Origin: Pararge aegeria
Taxonomy: Eukaryota; Arthropoda; Insecta; Lepidoptera; Nymphalidae
Length of the DNA: 64,000 bases
Reading direction: 5' to 3'
Assembly (NCBI RefSeq): GCF_905163445.1
Contig: NC_053190.1
Span: forward strand, 2,234,501-2,298,500
The position numbers were made by a program, and so were the translations under genes. Positions within the stretch are counted from its first letter, which is position 1. Each line of letters begins with the position of its first letter. Below, in pieces: positions 1-10,099 of the stretch. A model generated the notes under the pieces. That model made no database searches. It was not told the DNA's origin and saw nothing but the letters and a program-made list of their open reading frames with translations.

Positions 1-239
1 TTGACGTAGCATCACAAAGGTCTAAATAGTACATTTAGTAATTGTTTTCTTCATCTTCTACTTCCTCGTACCCACAAGTATACTGTATCTATACATAGTC
101 TACATGTGGTTTGTTTAAACCTTTAGTTAATTTTTTTTATAGTCGTTTCGTTATGACCGGTCCGTTGTACCTAAGTGAAGAATTTCCGATTATTTATGTT
201 TTAATTACAAAGCAAAAACCGGATTCTTATTTTGGTAAC

Positions 240-415
240 TTAATCAAAACAAAATACTTACAAAAAAAAATATTTATTTATACTCTTTACTTGCACACAA
301 ATAAAAATACAGAAGAAGAACAAAAAAAACACAGACAGAAGAAGTATATAAAAGGCTTATCGCTTTGTAGCGATAAGGCCGCCTTTTGAAATACAGGCTG
401 CTCTTTTTTTTTAAT
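240..415 (-). repeat. RTE-like LINE 3' end
   Basis: This fragment shares with 1020-1200 a CTTTATTGCACA-like 3' end, read on the minus strand as a polyadenylation-like AATAAAG, and a small hairpin around ATCGCT..AGCGATAAGGCCGCC. I recognise this hairpin as part of the 3' UTR of lepidopteran RTE-type LINEs. Only the UTR is present. Confidence 0.5.
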
Positions 416-1015
416 ATGTAACATCTACTTATAACTTTTGTGTCTAAAGTCACGAAACTTATTAATTGGCTTTAAATTTTTTTCAAAATCAATAATATTT
501 TAATTTTCAATTACAATTTAATTAGAACTTATTAAATTTTTCATTTTAAATTTTGATAATGAGAAAAGTGATTGATATTCCATTGCACGATTAAAGTTAA
601 TGAATATTGAATTAGACAGTATTATTTGAATATAAATTAATTTATTCTGATGTTCTATACCTACCCGTAAAATGTTCGCATAAAATTATGTTTGGGAGTA
701 ATAAAGCAAAATTATAATATTTCTGCTACTAATGAAGTAAACGGACTTCACCTGTCTCTTAATTTAAACCTTGCAGCGTTCCCGAAATAAAAAGAAATAA
801 TTAAAACGGGTCTGGGCTATGGTAGGGACCATCGACCTTATTTGTAGAAATTTCTAGAATCCTTTACTTTTTACTTACGTCCAACACCTCCCTGCTCCAA
901 GCCTCACCTGGCAATTCATGATCACGCTAAAATAATTCTTCTATCTAGTCCAGACTTGGCTAGAATAATTTTTGGTTATCCATACAATACAAGCGTTATG
1001 TATGAAATAAACAAG
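416..1015. other. AT-rich stretch, nothing recognised
   Basis: I see no repeat head, splice pair or credible reading frame in this stretch. Confidence 0.5.
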
Positions 1016-1019
1016 AAGA

Positions 1020-1200
1020 AGAAGAAGAAAAAGTCTTTATTGCACATACAAATATAAAGCCAGGTTAACAAAAAAAAAAACGATAATATACATATGCACA
1101 AAGGCGGCCTTATCGCTTGAAGCGATCTCTTCCAGACCACCTTTGGTTGAAGAAACATATTAGAGAAACCGGGATAGTGCAATACCAAAATTGTGCAACT
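1020..1200 (-). repeat. RTE-like LINE 3' end
   Basis: A GAAGAAGAAG-type tail is followed by AAAGTCTTTATTGCACATAC, then GGCGGCCTTATCGCTTGAAGCGAT and CTTCCAGACCACCTTTG. The order matches the copies at 240, 7015, 21890 and 30868. The 77-codon frame across it is incidental. Confidence 0.6.
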
Positions 1201-1219
1201 TATAAACATTACATTTACA

Positions 1220-1345
1220 ATAAATACTAATACTACATATATAGTTAAAACCTATATATTTATGTATATGTATATTAAAATCCATATATATATCAATATA
1301 TAAACTTAAATACATATTACTATTTGAACATACACATACAATACA
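1220..1345. repeat. TA-rich low-complexity tract
   Basis: Alternating TATATA/CATATA runs of about 120 bp with no coding content. Confidence 0.6.
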
Positions 1346-1548
1346 TAGATATTTTGCTACATACTAGACTGGAAATAAATAGTCTTTTAACCGCGATTGA
1401 AAGATATTTAATGATTTGGACTATCTTATATTCTCTATCTCATTCCATAGGTTAACCACCTTTACCGTATAAGAATTGCCATACGCCAATGAACGACTAG
1501 CAGGAACGTGTAACAAGCTGTCATTATTAGCTCGCAGATTATTTTTTT

Positions 1549-1753
1549 GACGGCCGATTGGCGCAGTGGGCAGTAATCTGCTTTCTAAATAGCTGTGGGT
1601 TCGATTCCCACAGCTGGGAAATGTTTGTGTGACGAAAATTTATGTTTTTCAGTGTCTGGGTGTTTATCTGTATATTATAAATATTTATGTATATTATTCA
1701 TAAAAATATTCATCAGTAATCTTAGCAACACAAGCTACGCTAATCTATTTATT
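1549..1753 (+). mobile_element. SINE-A copy
   Basis: A tRNA-like head has A box TGGCGCAGTGGG and B box GGGTTCGATTCCC. It is followed by the family body (TGTTTGTGTGA, CAGTGTCTGGGTGTTTAT, ATTCATAAAAATATTCATCAG, ACACAAGCTACGCT). The last third (GGGGCTAGATGGCGATGTG) is missing. Confidence 0.85.
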
Positions 1754-1930
1754 TACCCATTGCTTTAAAGAACTATAGAGGCATTATAATACTCCGTGCT
1801 TGATATGCCATTAAATAAAATGAAAAGAATATTTCATAGTTTTTTTAAGCCTGCATATAAGCGGATTGATTCCTGATGCGATATGATCACTGCTATCCAT
1901 AAATAAGAATATCTATTTAACCATCGTGAC

Positions 1931-2180
1931 AGCGGTGATAGCCCAGTGGGTAGGACTTCGTCGACTTCACTTTTGGCTGAGTTCGAATCCCATCATAAAC
2001 CTCTACCTTTTATAGGTTATGTGCGTTATAAGCAATTAAAATATCACTTGCTTCAACAATGCAGAAAAACATCGTGAGTAAACCTGCTTGTCTGAGAGTT
2101 CTCGTGGTGACCCTACTCATTGTGGGAGAAGACCATGATCTGTAGTGGGCCGTTAAAGGGTTGATATGATTATGTTGATG
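1931..2180 (+). mobile_element. SINE-B copy, near full length
   Basis: The head AGCGGTGATAGCCCAGTGGG contains a pol III A box, and GAGTTCGAATCCCA is the B box. The body follows: TATCACTTGCTTCAAC, AACATCGTGAG, CTGTAGTGGGCCG, and a tail entering a GATGATG-type repeat. This is the reference copy for the other SINE-B calls. Confidence 0.85.
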
Positions 2181-2710
2181 CCGATCATACTTGAAGCTAT
2201 GAGACTATTTATTCATGCAACGCATGGTACGATAACAGAAGAGGTAGGTCGGTTTTAAGTTGAAACTACATTTCAGATAGGAAAATGCGAAACAAAAATC
2301 CTTTTTCCTTTTGAAGGAGCTTAACACTGCATAACGATTCATAAATGAAGCGCGACACGAAGCTGTTATACTTACTCAAGCGCAACTTAAGTGCTGTCCA
2401 TTCTGAAAATAAAGTTTTGAAAGTCAGTGTTATCGCAACGATATTACCGTCTGAGTCAGTGTTAAATGCTTGCGACGGAAAGAATGGACCGGTGCATGCT
2501 ATTCCCCTTTTTATTTTTAAGCTTGGACGATAAGAGTTCCGTGAAAAGGCGCACTTTGTGCTAGTTCACAATTGGGGAGTAATTCAGAAGCTCATTTTGA
2601 AAAAACCGTTTCCATTTTATCGTCATTTTGATATCAGACTCTCTAAATGGTTTAATGATGTCATGGGTGTCGACTTTGTTAATATATTTTGGTATCTGCG
2701 ATTATATTGT
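2181..2710. other. No feature recognised
   Basis: Two short open frames (62 and 67 codons) occur here. Neither has a recognisable motif, codon pattern or splice context. Confidence 0.4.
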
Positions 2711-2713
2711 ATA

Positions 2714-3001
2714 GAAGTAGGCGATACTTTTCGGAATTCCATGATATATTATGAAAATTAAGCTTAATTTCCTATATATTCCAAAAATTTCTTCAATCTT
2801 TATACTATCACACCAACCAGATCGTCGGCAATGTACTTAACAATTATTCATTGTAAAGTCAACATCTCCTGAGGATGCTCCGGTTTCGGAGCGCAACGTG
2901 CGTACATTGTCGACGATATGTTTGGTATGGTGTATAAGGATTGAAGAAATTATAAATAAAACCATACAGATTCTCCTGCTTTTCGCGGAGTATAGCAAAT
3001 T
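2714..3001 (+). mobile_element. Foldback element, copy 1
   Basis: The outer left end (AGAAGTAGGCG, ATTATGAAAATTAAGCTTAA) and outer right end (TTCGCGGAGTATAGCAAATT) match those of copy 3. Inside, arms at about 2790-2835 and 2903-2948 are inverted repeats of each other. They flank TTAACAATTATTCATTG and a central hairpin. No protein is encoded. The architecture suggests a non-autonomous, possibly Penelope-like derivative; that class is inference. Confidence 0.55.
2869..2901 (+). ncRNA. Hammerhead-like core hairpin, copy 1
   Basis: CTGAGGA is followed by T, a perfect 5-bp stem GCTCC/GGAGC with a 6-nt loop, then GCAACGTGC. The first strand and stem fit the hammerhead pattern CUGANGA plus stem II. 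The expected GAAA is changed to GCAA here, so this copy should be inactive even if the family is a ribozyme. Confidence 0.25.
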
Positions 3002-3002
3002 T

Positions 3003-3035
3003 ATCGTAGCTTTATTTTATAAATAAAGCTACGAT
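3003..3035. repeat. Perfect 15-bp hairpin, TAT loop
   Basis: ATCGTAGCTTTATTT and its exact complement are separated by only TAT. It abuts the right end of foldback copy 1, so it may mark the insertion junction or a replication slip. Confidence 0.8.
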
Positions 3036-3039
3036 TATA

Positions 3040-3720
3040 AAATAAGTATCAAAAAAGTTTCTCATTAATTTTCTTAGTTATAATTATTAAATATAGGATT
3101 TGAAACTACAACTCTCTGGCAAATATGGCCTCAGCAGTTTAGCCAGTAAGATACAACTCTCCTATCGCCGATGCTGAAATTATTATATGCCTTTTTATAT
3201 CGGTCATATAGAGCCGGTAGTGACTGTCGATTCCGAAAATGTTCATATGCATTTTAAATGTATAAAAATTTATAATTTCTCCAAGTGAAGGTAGAAACAC
3301 TTATAAAAATTATAAATATATATCATTATTTAAATCACAAGTAATGTATAAAATACAATGAGAATTATTTAATAATGATTTCTTTGATGATGAAGAATGA
3401 TTAAGTACCCAAACGTATAAATATGAACAAAAAGGCTTTTCACGGTATTGCAATATTTTCAAAATTAATTAAAATTTGAGAATTTATAGACAAGTAATAA
3501 TTTTATGTGAAAGTCCTTAGTACAATATGCTGCATTGCAAAATCGTTGCTATTTTTTCGACATTTCCATTCCATTGAAAGTATGATTTTATTATTATAGT
3601 AAAATATAGTTACCGTATTATTTGAAATTCAGTTGCTTGCATTGGTCACATCAAAGTAGATATAGCTAGAAGTTGCAAATTAGGTGGGCAAGCGTTAATT
3701 TTGATAGGGCAGTAGATTCC
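3040..3720. other. No feature recognised
   Basis: AT-rich sequence with no repeat family, hairpin or frame that I can name. Bases 3100-3180 faintly resemble a minus-strand SINE-B head but are too degraded to call. Confidence 0.4.
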
Positions 3721-3799
3721 GTATGCCGTAATTTATAATTTGTTCAATCCTTATACTCCTCACTAAACAGATATTCGGCCATGTTCCCTCTTTTTTATA

Positions 3800-4128
3800 T
3801 TTATAGACGAGCGCTTGACTGCAATCACACCTGATGGTAAGCGATGATGCATCCTAAGGTGGAGCGCGCTTGCCTAGAAGATGCCTATTCACTCTTGATT
3901 TGAAGGTACTCATATTGTAGGCACTGGGGAAAATGGAAGCTGGAAGGGCAGACTCCAGATCCTAGCGGTGCGGATCAGAAACGAAGATGCGAAGCGCTTC
4001 GTACGCGTCCGCGGTATATCGACCATGTAGGGATGCAGATCCTTACGGTGCCTCGCAGTTCGATGGTAAAAAGGCGAGGGGGGAACTAGATCAAACAGTT
4101 CTTGAGCACACTATCCGAAATCCCTCTA
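3800..4128. repeat. Interspersed repeat inside foldback copy 2
   Basis: It starts GACTGCAATCACACCTGATGG, also seen in SINE-C 3' parts, and runs through GTGCGGATCAGAAACGAAG and GATGCAGATCCTTACGG. I recognise it as a common lepidopteran repeat but cannot class it. A fragment recurs near 40180-40260. The 68-codon frame here lies inside the repeat and is not a gene. Confidence 0.5.
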
Positions 4129-4129
4129 T

Positions 4130-4162
4130 GCACGTTTCGCTCCGACACCGGGGCATCCTCAG
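4130..4162 (-). ncRNA. Hammerhead-like core hairpin, copy 2
   Basis: On the minus strand, CTGAGGA + T + GCCCC, a 6-nt loop, GGAGC and GAAACGTGC. Both single-strand core segments (CUGANGA and GAAA) are intact, with one mismatch in stem II. I could not find convincing stems I and III; the downstream side is interrupted by the inserted repeat. Confidence 0.25.
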
Positions 4163-4704
4163 AGATGTTGACTCTGCAATGAATAATTGTTAAGTATAAA
4201 TTACACCATACAGATTCTCCTGCCCTTCGCGGAATATACTAAATTAAGCTTAATTTTCATAATTTATCATGAATTCGCAAAGTAACGACTGCTTCTATCC
4301 AATATTAACTGAATAACTAAGAACTCGTAAACATCTCTTGAAATGCGTTTAGTTGTTAAATATGAATTTTATCCTTTCGGACAAAACCAGTGATTTCGTG
4401 AATCAACTCTGCTTCGAGGCTTAAGGAATCAGAAAATATAGAATTTCATTGGTCTCAACAGAAATCGAGATCAAAAATGCTTTTATCGTTCGAGTATTTG
4501 AATTTCCTACGAGCTTACGTTCCTGGATAAATTCCTTTTAAGATGTTGAACGAAATCGTCCGTGAGCGCGGAGCCTAAGTATACTGACCCGTACATTTTA
4601 TGCGCATTCTGCTTTGCATATTCTATACTTCAGGATGTATCTGTACATTAAAAACAAGCTCTGTTAAATTGAAATAGAGTTCAGTTTAAAAAAGTATTAT
4701 TTTT

Positions 4705-4906
4705 GATGGATGGATGGATGTTTGTTACACTTTCACGCCAATTTACTGAACCAATTTGACTGAATTTTGGAATGGAGATAGTTTATACCCTGGATTAACA
4801 CATAGGCTGCTTTTTATCCCGGGCAAATTACAGCACGGTTCCCGCAGGATTCGGAAGATACGAAGATACGAAAATTCGCAGATACGAAGTGACGGGCAAC
4901 AGCTGG
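4705..4906 (+). mobile_element. Degraded Helitron-like fragment
   Basis: It has family landmarks in order: GTTTGTTACACTTTCACGCC, a TAACACATAGGCTGCTTTTT-type segment, and a 3' end CGAAGTGACGGGCAACAGCTGG. Intact family members end GGCAACAGCTAGT, so the terminal CTRR is mutated to CTGG. Confidence 0.5.
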
Positions 4907-4984
4907 TCTTTAATAATATTACGTATAAAGTTCATTCTATGACTGTCATGATTGAAACAGAATGCCTAAAATAAAAAAGTTATG

Positions 4985-5312
4985 TGAGCTACCTCAGTAC
5001 CTACCTCTATACTCAGTCTGATAAATGACCAATACCAAACCATTCTTTTCGCTCACTCAAGCTCGTCTCTGACGTCTACCAGGACGTACCCATGATGTCA
5101 AAAACATCAGGATGTGTGGCTGGGGTTCTTAAGTACACTTTGCGTTGGTCTGCATTCCTGGTTTGGTCAGCATCGCGTGCGTTGGTGTTTGTGCGCGTCT
5201 CCGTGAATTGAAGACTGCCTGTTTAACTGATACGGGGAAGATGTCTGACGACCTGTTATCAAACTCAGGATGATAATGGAGACCTTCCAGAGTTTAACTC
5301 TACCTCTGTTTT
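4985..5312. other. No feature recognised
   Basis: Slightly GC-richer than its surroundings (around 5040-5230), with no frame, splice pair or repeat family that I can name. Confidence 0.4.
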
Positions 5313-5317
5313 TGAAG

Positions 5318-5584
5318 GCCGATTGGCGCAGTTTGCAGCGACCCTGTTTTCTGAGCCTAAGGCCGTGGGTTCGATTCCCACTACTGGAAAATGTTTGTGT
5401 GATGAGAATGAATTTTTTTCAGTGTCTGGGTGTTTATATGTATATTCTAAGTATTTATGTATATTATTCATAAAAAAATATTCATCAGTCATCTTAGTAC
5501 CCATAACACAAGCTACGCTTACTTTGGGGCTAGATGGCGGTGTGTGTATTGTCGTAGTATATTTATTTATTATTTATTTATTTT
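5318..5584 (+). mobile_element. SINE-A copy, full length
   Basis: Complete from the head GGCCGATTGGCGCAG through B box GGGTTCGATTCCC and the body to GGGGCTAGATGGCGGTGTGT, GTCGTAGTATATTTATTTAT and an ATTT-rich tail. ORFs of 94 and 79 codons on both strands are created by this SINE and recur at other copies. Confidence 0.9.
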
Positions 5585-5763
5585 TGGAATATAGCCCTGC
5601 GGCTTAACACGCTGGGCTATATAGTGATGATTGTCAAGCTTAGTTAGCTTAGTTTATTACTTAAATTTATAAGAGTGTGTTATGTTTGTAAGAGACATTA
5701 TTATTGTAAATTGCTTGTTTAGATGAAGAAGAAGATTATTGTCAATTGCTATTTTCTATGTAG

Positions 5764-5794
5764 TCTAATATTTTTTATTTTGTTTCAGGTAAGT
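5764..5794 (+). promoter_or_regulatory. Candidate recursive splice site
   Basis: CTAAT, identical to the insect branch-point consensus, lies about 20 nt before a T-rich tract and TTTCAG. The AG at 5787-5788 is joined directly to GTAAGT at 5789-5794, a full-consensus donor. A 3' splice site fused to a 5' splice site with no exon between is the signature of the zero-length ratchet points known in long Drosophila introns. The surrounding sequence is not a recognised repeat. It fits a + strand gene whose exon candidate is at 61951-62025. One chance match in 64 kb cannot be excluded. Confidence 0.5.
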
Positions 5795-5829
5795 TTTAGC
5801 AGTTTTAAATCGCAATTTGATAATAATGT

Positions 5830-6265
5830 AAGTAATAATAAGATATTGTAATTTTAAAATAAAATAATCAAGAATAAATGAGAATCATCCAATTACAGTA
5901 GTCCAAGTTTCATAAGAAGACGTTAATTCTTGTAACCACGACGTCAAGAACGAAAAAAATAAGTTTACAGAAATACAAAGTTTTTGCTAATATATATTAA
6001 GCATTGTTGCTTCAAGATACCCATCATCTCTTTTTAGGTCTCCATCTAAAGCTTTTTCCTTCTCTTCCACATAATATGCCCAGGCCAACTCCATCCCATA
6101 CTATTCATTTGTTATCAATTAAGTAGGACCTTTTAAATAATTGGGATAAAAAGTTTATGTTACCATACATAGGACTAAATTATACTTAACAAAACATCCA
6201 AAGAAAGTCGTTTAGTTTCACCGTTTCAAATTAAGTATTAAATATCGCGTTGGCCGTATTAGTTG
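5830..6265. other. Unique-looking AT-rich sequence
   Basis: No repeat, hairpin or frame is recognised. This is the sequence downstream of the candidate ratchet site. Confidence 0.4.
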
Positions 6266-6269
6266 CTTG

Positions 6270-6705
6270 CTCGACTCAAAATTCAAAATTCAAAATTCCG
6301 TTATTTCAATTAGGCTTAATTTAAAAGTACTTTTGAAACGTCAAGTCAGTCTGTTGTAGTGACTCTACCACCGGTTCGGAAGGCAGATTCCACTGAGAAG
6401 AGCCGGCAAGAAACTCAGCAGATTGCTCTTTCCTAACATCATTTTAAAGTTTTTCTGTTTTGTGAGAGATGAGTGCGGAGTGGCCTGATTCCAAGCAACC
6501 TTGTCGTTAAGGAATTCATCAATCGTGTGAAACCACGATTTGTGTTTTAATCTAATGTTACCTTCGGTATCATGTTATAAAAGCATATACCCATCCCCAC
6601 AAAGGATTTCTGTAGTTTTCTCAGACGATATGCAGATATCACTAATTTATGCCCGATTCTAGTTAGTCGACTGTTTATATCGACTTTTTGTTCATACTTA
6701 TGTTT
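6270..6705 (-). mobile_element. LINE-E 3' end (5'-truncated)
   Basis: On the minus strand it ends in TTTTGAATTTTGAA repeats. It carries the conserved 3' UTR (CTCTTCTCAGTGGAATCTGCC, ACGTTTCAAAAG) and, upstream, codons for a reverse-transcriptase C-terminus (I-D-E-F-L-N-D-K-V-A-W). Compared with the 19452 copy it lacks about 45 bp near the end of the frame. Confidence 0.65.
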
Positions 6706-6764
6706 TGTTTAATAAATATTTTATGATTATAAATATATTGCGAGGCTATTGTATACCTCTCTTT

Positions 6765-6990
6765 ATCTGAGAACCCCATAGCTGAAGCGCTGGCCCTCAC
6801 CGGTTTTCGGTCCCCGCTTCCCGCGCCGTCTTTCTAGCGATCCATTTAAACTAGGCGCGCTAATTAAAAGTATGTAACTTTTCGTCCTTTCAACAAACTT
6901 CATTACAAAAATCATCTTGACTGATTGCTTAGCTGGGAAGTTAAGGATGGACAAACATTCACACACTTTCACGCTTATTATATAAGTAGA
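6765..6990 (-). repeat. Helitron-like fragment
   Basis: It shares CTTTCAACAAAC, TTAGCTGGGAAG-like and CACACTTTCACGC segments with the Helitron-like copy at 46891. Both ends are lost. Confidence 0.35.
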
Positions 6991-7014
6991 CAGATAGATA
7001 TTTATCTATCTGTG

Positions 7015-7205
7015 TAAAGAATTTTCTTTATTGCATACAATTAATGGATAAAGATAATATATATTTAAAACAGAAATACAAGAAAAATATAGTTTTTTTA
7101 CATATTTTTTACATTATAATTTTTTTGCTTTAGGCAATCTCCTCCAGACAACCCTTAATAAAAGAAAAAAATGATTATGGAAACGGGATAGTGCAATATT
7201 TTAAA
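7015..7205 (-). repeat. RTE-like LINE 3' end
   Basis: TTTCTTTATTGCATACAAT, then GGCAATCTCCTCCAGACAAC and CGGGATAGTGCAATAT, in the same order as 1020-1200. It is more diverged, and the ATCGCT hairpin is lost. Confidence 0.5.
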
Positions 7206-7305
7206 TATATGTCATAACATAAACTACATGGACTATATATAACAATAATACATAAATAGCTCATACAAATACATTCGGACCCACATATATAAGTTATAAC
7301 GTGTT

Positions 7306-7590
7306 TGACGACCTCCCTGGCGCAACGGTGAGCGCGTGAATTTAAGTAGGAGGTCCCGAGTTCGATTCCCGGCAAGCGCAATTTGGATGGTTATAATTTC
7401 AAAATGTTCTCTTTGGCCGTGGCTAATTACCCACATCGCTTAGCGGTACCGACCGAGACGAGCCGCTAAGCTATTTAGTGTTCCGGTGCGATGTCGTGTT
7501 GAAACCGTGGACACGCTTATGAGTATGGTAGCCATATCCCTTAACAGGTTAGCACGATACCATCTTAGACTGCATCATCACTTAAATATG
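7306..7590 (+). mobile_element. SINE-C copy, near full length
   Basis: The head GACGACCTCCCTGGCGCAAC and B box GAGTTCGATTCCCGGC are followed by the family body: GGCCGTGGCTAATTACC, GCCGCTAAGC, GCGATGTCGTGTTGAAACCG. It ends in TAACAGGTTAGCACGATACC and GACTGCATCATC. This is the reference copy for SINE-C. Confidence 0.8.
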
Positions 7591-7778
7591 ACCCTGTAAA
7601 ATTTTAAATCAAAATAAGCATATTTTATTTTAGACAGCCCTATTGAAGATAAAAGATCCACACGTGCATAATTCCTACGCTACGCGACGCATACCTAATA
7701 GAGTGTCAGGAGTCACTTGATTTTACTTTTGCATGTGGTGTTAGGGCTGTATCTGATTTCTTTCAGTGAAAACTATAA

Positions 7779-8047
7779 ATAAATAATAATAAATAAATAT
7801 ACTAAGACAATACACACATCGCCACCTAGCCCCAAAGTAAGCGTAGCTTGTGTTATGGGTACTAAGATGACTGATGAATATTTTTAGGAATTATATATAA
7901 ATAAATACTTAGAAAATACATATAAACACCCAGACACTGAAAAACACTTATGCTCATTACACAAACATTTTCCAGTTGTGGGAATCGAACCCACGGCCTT
8001 GGACTCAGAAAGCAGGGTCGCTGCCCACTGCGCCAGTCGGCCGTCAA
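7779..8047 (-). mobile_element. SINE-A copy, full length
   Basis: Complete on the minus strand, from the head at 8047 (GACGGCCGACTGGCGCAG) to the AAATAAAT-rich tail at about 7780. B box GGGTTCGATTCCC is intact. Confidence 0.9.
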
Positions 8048-8104
8048 AAGTTTACTCAAAAGTTATTAGCTATTCGATTCCACAGATAAGTCACACAGAC
8101 TGTA

Positions 8105-8130
8105 AATAATAATAATAATAATAATAATAA
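8105..8130. repeat. (AAT)n microsatellite
   Basis: About eight AAT units. Confidence 0.9.
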
Positions 8131-8456
8131 GTTTATTTCAATTAACAGTAACACAGCAAATTAAATATAGTACAAAATAAGGCAAACATAAGGTAATGTG
8201 TATCATGAAACCCAAATTCGATAATACTGCTATAGTGCAAGACTGAGTCGCAGTTATTATCGCCCGTCTCTGGAGCGAGAACCATACACTTAAATTAAAT
8301 CTAGTAAGATTAATAAAAATAAAAATAGAAAAACTTTTTGAATTATATTCAATTGAAAGCATTGATAAACTCAATTTTTTTTTTCTACATTTACAGAAAT
8401 ACATCCATAAGATTTTTTTTTTTAAATATAATTAATTGTACTTAAAAAATTAAATA

Positions 8457-8525
8457 TGAGTGTGTGCGTGCGCGTGTGTTTATGTGTATGTGTATGTGAG
8501 TGTGGGTGAGGGTGAGGGTGTGATT
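8457..8525. repeat. GT-rich / GGTGAG microsatellite
   Basis: Imperfect GT and GTGAGGGTGAGG units over about 65 bp. Confidence 0.85.
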
Positions 8526-8529
8526 GTAT

Positions 8530-9180
8530 GTATTATTGAATAAGGTTTATATATATATAATAATATACCTTTAAAGCCTCTGAAGTATTGTTTCGGTTTT
8601 CATTGACACGTTGTATATTGATTAACACTTATGTTGTATGTAAAAGTTAATCGTGCTATAAAACGATACTTTAATACCTGGCTTAGTTGTCCTCGATAGA
8701 ATAAAATACCTTGCAAATAAACGTGCATTTCATATTTTTACTGAAGAAACTTGAAACTTGAAAATTGTACACCTAGAACCTCGTTATGGTGGCATCTTTT
8801 GAAATTTTACTCTTCACCCTTTTCCGGAAAATGTACAAAAATATGTAAGAAAAACACAGATGCAAGTTCACTCGCGCCCGTATTTGCCCATATACAGATC
8901 TCATAAATATTAAGTCTCTCTGTGTAACCAAAAACAATTGTTTAAAAATGACATTGTGATTTTTTAACCTATTTGGTACACGCGTACCCAGACCGCTTCG
9001 CTGGGCTATATTTTGATTTATTTTATTTAAACAATAAACTTACATCATTAAATTTTTAATTTAAGTCTCATAATATATTAAATCTCTCCGTATTCATTCT
9101 CTTATATTCTCTTCTCGAGCGGTTGAAGATCATTATCTACAGCCATGAGCACCCAACAATAGAATATCATCATAGTAAAT
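8530..9180. other. No clear feature
   Basis: AT-rich. Bases 9190-9360 resemble a lepidopteran repeat (GATTCCCTGAAAGTTTCATT, TATATATAGAAGAG), but no ends can be fixed. Confidence 0.35.
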
Positions 9181-9439
9181 AAAAGTACTTTAGTAGTTTG
9201 ACAGTTCAAAAGTAGGAGTGCTTCGATCGTCACGAAACTTTACAGGATTACTCGCCAGGTCAATCCGGAGATTCCCTGAAAGTTTCATTGAAATCAGTCT
9301 AGCCGTTTCGGAGCCTATATAGAACATACCCACACACTTTCTCTTTTATATATATAGAAGAGAGAAGATATATAGATTCCTGACTTGGGTCTGTTTTAAT
9401 CCACACTTACATACATAATTTAACCTACCACGATAGAGC

Positions 9440-9540
9440 CTGACATCGGTGGCTTCTTTGGTGATTCAGATGTTCATAGGCAGCGGTGATAACTTAACAT
9501 TGGTTGACCCACTAGCTTGCTAGCCCGAAATTTAATAAAA
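9440..9540 (+). repeat. Interspersed repeat M (3' end)
   Basis: ATCGGTGGCTTCTTTGGTG, CAGATGTTCATAGGCAGCGG and a short A-rich tail match 25028-25170. This is a common lepidopteran 3' end of unknown class. Confidence 0.5.
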
Positions 9541-9570
9541 AAAACTTTTGTTTCAATTTTGTCATTTCAG

Positions 9571-9675
9571 GTGTTATGTTCGATAATCAGCCGAGTTTCC
9601 AGCGTCATAGAGAGCAAACGTGCTAAACGTGCTATATTTGTAGTGCTGATTATACGCGTGCGAACTGCGGATTGA
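9571..9675 (+). CDS. Weak exon candidate
   Basis: A good acceptor, TTTCAATTTTGTCATTTCAG, ends at 9570. Starting in phase 0, the next 34 codons are open before a TGA at 9673-9675, giving a basic, hydrophobic peptide (S-K-R-A-K-R-A-I-F-V-V-L within it). I see no strong donor before the stop, so it would be a terminal exon. No poly(A) signal is evident before SINE-A begins at 9712. No family is recognised. The + orientation matches the other splice signals, but chance is quite possible. Confidence 0.2.
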   Translation: MLCSIISRVSSVIESKRAKRAIFVVLIIRVRTAD

Positions 9676-9711
9676 TATAACCAGTATTTTGTAATTTATG
9701 TACAAATACTT

Positions 9712-9950
9712 GACGGCCGACTGACGCACTGGGATGCGACCCTGTTTTCTAAGTCCAAGGCTATGGGTTCGATTACCACAACTGGAAAATGTTTGTGTTA
9801 TGAACGTGAATGTTTTCCAGTGTCTGGTTGTTTATATGTATATTATAAGCATTTATTTATTATATTCATAAGTCATCTTAGTACCCATAACACAAGCTAC
9901 GCTTTCTTTGGATCTAGATGGCGATGTGTGTCGTAGTGTATTATTTATAT
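9712..9950 (+). mobile_element. SINE-A copy
   Basis: Full-length but diverged: the A box is GACGCACTGGG, and the B box GGGTTCGATTACC carries one change. The body and GATGGCGATGTGTGTCGTAG end are present. Confidence 0.85.
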
Positions 9951-10009
9951 AAATACTATAATACCGCATAAAACGATTTGTTTTCCTAGGATAAAAGCTC
10001 TTTGGGTTA

Positions 10010-10095
10010 AATCAAGTAGCCAATTGTTGCTTAGTTAGAGCGTGAAGGAATAACAAACACACAAACATTTTTTCGAACTTATAATACAAGAAGGA
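10010..10095 (-). repeat. Helitron-like 5' fragment
   Basis: TTGCTTAGTTAGAGCGTGAAG and AACAAACACACAAAC match the 5' end of the Helitron-like family (compare 46990-47060). Confidence 0.35.
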
Positions 10096-10099
10096 TCAT

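Larger units (their letters stand above)
3722..4302 (-). mobile_element. Foldback element, copy 2 (split)
   Basis: Read on the minus strand, it starts at about 4302 (ATAGAAGCAG) and runs through ATTATGAAAATTAAGCTTAA and the GCGAAGG arm to the hammerhead-like core at 4162-4130. It resumes at about 3785 with CTGTTTAGTGAGGAGTATAA. About 330 bp of unrelated repeat separates the halves, so another element inserted just after the core. Confidence 0.55.

Noticed and set aside
1549..1753. tRNA-like sequence with perfect B-box stem (GGGTTCGATTCCC)
   Set aside because: Head of a multi-copy SINE; no complete cloverleaf.
5265..5607. Frames of 67-94 codons on both strands
   Set aside because: Generated by SINE-A; the same peptide strings recur at other SINE-A copies.
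8105..8130. Direct repeats considered as a CRISPR array
   Set aside because: Simple trinucleotide microsatellite; no spacers. No CRISPR-like array exists in the window.
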